DNA of 64,000 bases from Ustilago trichophora (lineage: Eukaryota > Basidiomycota > Ustilaginomycetes > Ustilaginales > Ustilaginaceae), in the NCBI GenBank assembly GCA_900323505.1, contig OOIN01000007.1, positions 558,001 to 622,000 of the forward strand, in the 5' to 3' direction. Positions 61,376-64,000 of this stretch are shown in pieces. Within the stretch, counting starts at the first letter, position 1, and each line of letters begins with the position of its first letter. The position numbers were made by a program, and so were the translations under genes. The notes beneath the pieces are model-generated. The model saw only the letters and a program-made list of their open reading frames with translations, did no database searches and was not told the origin of the DNA.

Positions 61376-62009
61376 CTGGTCACTGCACCGCTGCTCCTCA
61401 CACCCGGCCTGTCGTTGCCGAACCTTAGCGCCGTCATCTCCTTTTGAGTCTCTCTCCCAGTCTGACCTGGTCTGGACTGCCTCTGTACTGTACCTCACTC
61501 CAGAGCCTTGCGCCTAGCCCTCTCTCTGCGGCGTTCCAAGTCTAGAGTCATTCGCAGATTCCTTATAACCCTCCCAGAAGTGTGGTTGCCTTGCAGGCGA
61601 CCCCACCGATCATCATCACTGCACTTCCACCTCACCTTACCTTCACACCAAACATATCCTCCGCTCTTTTAGCTCATACCATCATTTAGGAATCGCTGCA
61701 GCAGCATCTTGCAGGACGTAGAAACGCTCTCTTCGTATAAGCACTGCCCGCTCCAGCAACCATACCAAAAAGGAAAAGTCACTTTGGATTGCAGTCTTTC
61801 CTCCCTCTCTTCCACCTACACTTGCCTTCCATCGACTCGGCTCTATACCCTAGGCTATCGCCACCTTGCTTTGTCTTTAATCACTTGGCGTACTCCAACG
61901 CAAACGCAAAAGCTCACGCCACCGCCTTCACCTCATTCTGCGGTACCGCCACTCTGATCCGGCTAAGCCTTACGACGCCACAGCTCTGCTTTCAAATCTC
62001 ATACCCAAG

Positions 62010-63518
62010 ATGACCTATACCAGCAGCGCCAGCAGCTCCTCTGGAACCACCTCTTGCTCTGCGGGGCCTTCCAGCTCTACCTCGCGCAGTCCATCCGCCG
62101 AACCCTCCACTTCTGCCCATAAAAAACAACGCCGAATGACACTCGACGACATCCACATCCCCGCCGGCTTCGAGATCGCCAAGCATCTCGGCGAGGAGGG
62201 TACCGAATACCCATCCGAAGAGAACATTCAGAAAGCCGCCGAGGTTCTCCAATCCCTCCGCGGTCGAATGCCCGATGGATCCGACGGCCAGGTAGCAGCA
62301 TGCGACTACTGTCGTCGTCGAAAGATTCGATGCGATCGTATCAAGCCCACCTGCGGAAGCTGTGTTGCCTCGGGTCGTAAGTGTACCACCGAGGACATGT
62401 TGCGTAAGCGCGGGCCACCATCCAAAAAGGAGCGTGCCATCCTCGAGGCCGCCGGCATCATCTTCCGCGGTACTCGACCTCATCGTCGTCGTAGAACCGC
62501 CACCACCTCTCTTGGCTCCGGTGCTGCGTCCAAGCAACAGGAGGAAATGCTGCGCAAGGTGAAGGAAGCTGCTGGCACCAGGACCAGAGCCAACTCTACC
62601 AACTCTGGCGAACCTACCCTCGTCGTCGACGGCTACGAGGTGGGAAGCAAGAGCTCGTGGATGGAGATGCTCAGCATTGCCACCCAATCGGCGAACCCTT
62701 TTGCTGATTCTCCTGCCAGCTCGCCATCCGACATTTCAGCCCAGGACACGTTCCACATTGACGCTGGAGCTTGCGATTACATCTTGCCTGATGATATCGG
62801 CGTGACCTCCATTCCGGCTAGAAGTGCAATGGCAAACTTGCACAACACCAACAACAATAGCAGTGCACAGTGGGATAATATGTGGGCGACGTTCGGCGCT
62901 GATCTTCGCAACAAGCATGGCCTGAATGGTGAAGTGGTTCCGCAATCAGTGGCTACCCTTGGTGGGGCGATGTCGTTGCCCAATCTGTCCGCTTTTGCCT
63001 GTAACGTTAGCGAGGAGACTAAAGAGGGACTATTTCGCTCTTCACCACTGGCAAGTTTCGATGCAGGAGCACTCGACTGGTCGGCATCCAACATCTCCCC
63101 GGCCCAATACCAGATGCTGTTCCCTGAGGGTGCATCCCAACAGCCTCACAACACCGAGACAACCATCCCAGTCGTCCACGTAGACCCGCAAATGATGGTA
63201 CCACCGGCACACTCGCAAACATCCCAACAGGAACAGCAACAGCAGCCTTTCATCAGCTCCCAATCCAGCATGGCAGCCGAAGCCATCGCCTTCCAATCTG
63301 CCATGGGTCACTTCTTCCCCAAGCTCCCACCCCTCACCACCTCCTTCTCCAACACTTCCTCTTCATCCTCCGCTACCGCAGAGGTCAGCACACCCACAGA
63401 GTTGGACCAATTCATCTCGCTCGGCGAACATCATCTACAGCAACAGCAGCAGCAATCCTCACAACAGCAGCAGCATCATCATCATCTTCATCAACAGCTC
63501 TTCTCGTTAGCTTTCTAA
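62010..63518 (+). CDS. Zn2Cys6 (Gal4-type) binuclear zinc cluster transcription factor
   Basis: Single exon, 502 residues, ATG at 62010 in context CCCAAGATGACC. The zinc cluster has the spacing C-X2-C-X6-C-X6-C-X2-C-X6-C with Cys98, 101, 108, 115, 118 and 125 (CDYCRRRKIRCDR then CGSCVASGRKC). A basic linker LRKRGPPSKKERA follows directly. A conserved-looking segment just before the cluster (IHIPAGFEIAKHLGEEGTEY, about 48-67) is a possible cofactor or dimer contact. The C-terminus is Gln/His-rich (poly-Q tract from CAG/CAA, then HHHH), a likely activation region. No fungal-specific MHR domain was seen, and the protein is shorter than many members. The target genes are unknown; the neighbours give no pathway hint. 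Confidence 0.88.
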   Translation: MTYTSSASSSSGTTSCSAGPSSSTSRSPSAEPSTSAHKKQRRMTLDDIHIPAGFEIAKHLGEEGTEYPSEENIQKAAEVLQSLRGRMPDGSDGQVAACDYCRRRKIRCDRIKPTCGSCVASGRKCTTEDMLRKRGPPSKKERAILEAAGIIFRGTRPHRRRRTATTSLGSGAASKQQEEMLRKVKEAAGTRTRANSTNSGEPTLVVDGYEVGSKSSWMEMLSIATQSANPFADSPASSPSDISAQDTFHIDAGACDYILPDDIGVTSIPARSAMANLHNTNNNSSAQWDNMWATFGADLRNKHGLNGEVVPQSVATLGGAMSLPNLSAFACNVSEETKEGLFRSSPLASFDAGALDWSASNISPAQYQMLFPEGASQQPHNTETTIPVVHVDPQMMVPPAHSQTSQQEQQQQPFISSQSSMAAEAIAFQSAMGHFFPKLPPLTTSFSNTSSSSSATAEVSTPTELDQFISLGEHHLQQQQQQSSQQQQHHHHLHQQLFSLAF

Positions 63519-64000
63519 TTTCATCTCTTCTTTAATCTTGCGTACGCTCTTGTTTCTTAGGGTTAGTGAAACGTTGTATTCTCAGGTTCTCCATCCGACT
63601 CGCCTCGCCACGCATGTGGGAAGGTGATGTCTTGTATGATTAATTCGTTTTTTTGGTCTTCATTTAGTTTTTCTTGGTGGCGCTTAATCTCAGTTACTCT
63701 TTTTGTCTTTTTTTTTCCCATCATTGTGTGAGTAGGTGTGACGATGATTCGGATTGCTGCGAGACCGGGTAGGGTGTGTTGAAAGGTTTTGTGGTTGGAA
63801 GGAGACGCCTACCGAGCGGAAGAGGTGTAGAAGAGGTGGAGCTGGAAGTCTCAGCATTCTCCAAGGAATTTGTTCTTCGGCCATCTGTTGTCGTCAGCGA
63901 TCATCAGCGAAGTTCCAGCGTCAGCGATCTTCTACATAGATAGAACATTCTCGGGTGACTGGAGGCGCTACTTACGCATACTTCTCTTGTGGAAAAACGG
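63519..64000. other. Right-edge intergenic sequence
   Basis: 482 bp after the Zn2Cys6 gene: a T-rich 3' region, then sequence with no supported gene. On the minus strand a GTAAGT-to-TAG pair near 63938-63975 resembles a tiny intron. The exon it would join has no recognisable product, so a minus-strand gene starting outside the window is only a possibility. Confidence 0.4.

Larger units (their letters stand above)
54602..62009. other. Gene-free region, 7.4 kb
   Basis: I find no coding region with a family signal, codon structure or credible splice model here. Open frames are short, overlap in several frames and translate to random-looking peptides. Visible content: a TATA-like box for the hydroxylase gene (54700), at least six GTACWGTAC clusters (55666, 55739, 56006, 56199, 58683, 61485), C runs of 10-12 nt (55015-55024, 59428-59439), a GCTC repeat (55758-55780) and A/T tracts. 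From about 60600 to 62009 there is a long pyrimidine-rich stretch with CCCTCT repeats, probably promoter and leader of the Zn2Cys6 gene. It could contain noncoding transcripts or small spliced genes I cannot see. Confidence 0.5.

Noticed and set aside
63557..63566. Telomere-like TTAGGGTTAG
   Set aside because: Less than two units and isolated; not an interstitial telomere tract.
1..64000. CRISPR array, secondary-metabolite cluster, transposase or integrated virus
   Set aside because: No spaced direct repeats, PKS/NRPS, transposase, reverse transcriptase or capsid-type motif was seen in any frame.

Overview
The window looks like nuclear DNA from a smut fungus (Ustilaginomycotina, close to Ustilago, Sporisorium or Pseudozyma). 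The genes are long and mostly intron-free, with a few short GT-AG introns. The proteins are serine- and alanine-rich with long low-complexity tracts. The gene content is fungal: Ytp1, Mga2/Spt23, Fhl1 and Lte1-like proteins, and a Zn2Cys6 regulator. No rRNA, complete tRNA, transposon or CRISPR array was found. The genus is an inference; the fungal and basidiomycete character is well supported.

Layout. 1-10 kb: a Cdt1-type replication licensing factor running off the left edge (minus), a DUF924 protein (plus) and a giant FHA-forkhead Fhl1-like regulator (minus). 11-25 kb: an unrecognised basic low-complexity protein, a Ytp1-type membrane protein with a His-rich segment, and a very long HSL-type alpha/beta hydrolase. 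25-35 kb: mitochondrial SSB (three exons), 5-aminolevulinate synthase, mitochondrial ribosomal protein bL12m (two exons), L-2-hydroxyglutarate dehydrogenase (minus) and the ESCRT-III subunit Snf7 (two exons). 37-46 kb: an Lte1-like RasGEF and Mcm5. 48-55 kb: an Mga2/Spt23-like membrane-bound transcription factor, convergent with a sterol-desaturase/fatty-acid-hydroxylase family enzyme. 54.6-62 kb: about 7.4 kb without a convincing gene. 62-63.5 kb: a Zn2Cys6 transcription factor.

Most genes are unrelated housekeeping functions. Some themes recur: replication licensing (Cdt1, Mcm5), four mitochondrial proteins in a row (SSB, ALAS, bL12m, L2HGDH), and a lipid-sensing regulator next to a lipid-modifying enzyme.

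The strongest unexplained signal is a family of self-complementary GTACWGTAC repeats. I count 20 exact copies where chance predicts about 0.5. They form short palindromic clusters in intergenic DNA, upstream of the hydrolase, ALAS and the Mga2-like gene, and are densest in the gene-free stretch. Other signals are paired ACGCGT boxes upstream of mcm5 and the mtSSB gene, a 17.5-copy GGGCAA array, a 53-nt A tract, and five CP (heme-regulatory-type) motifs at the ALAS N-terminus.
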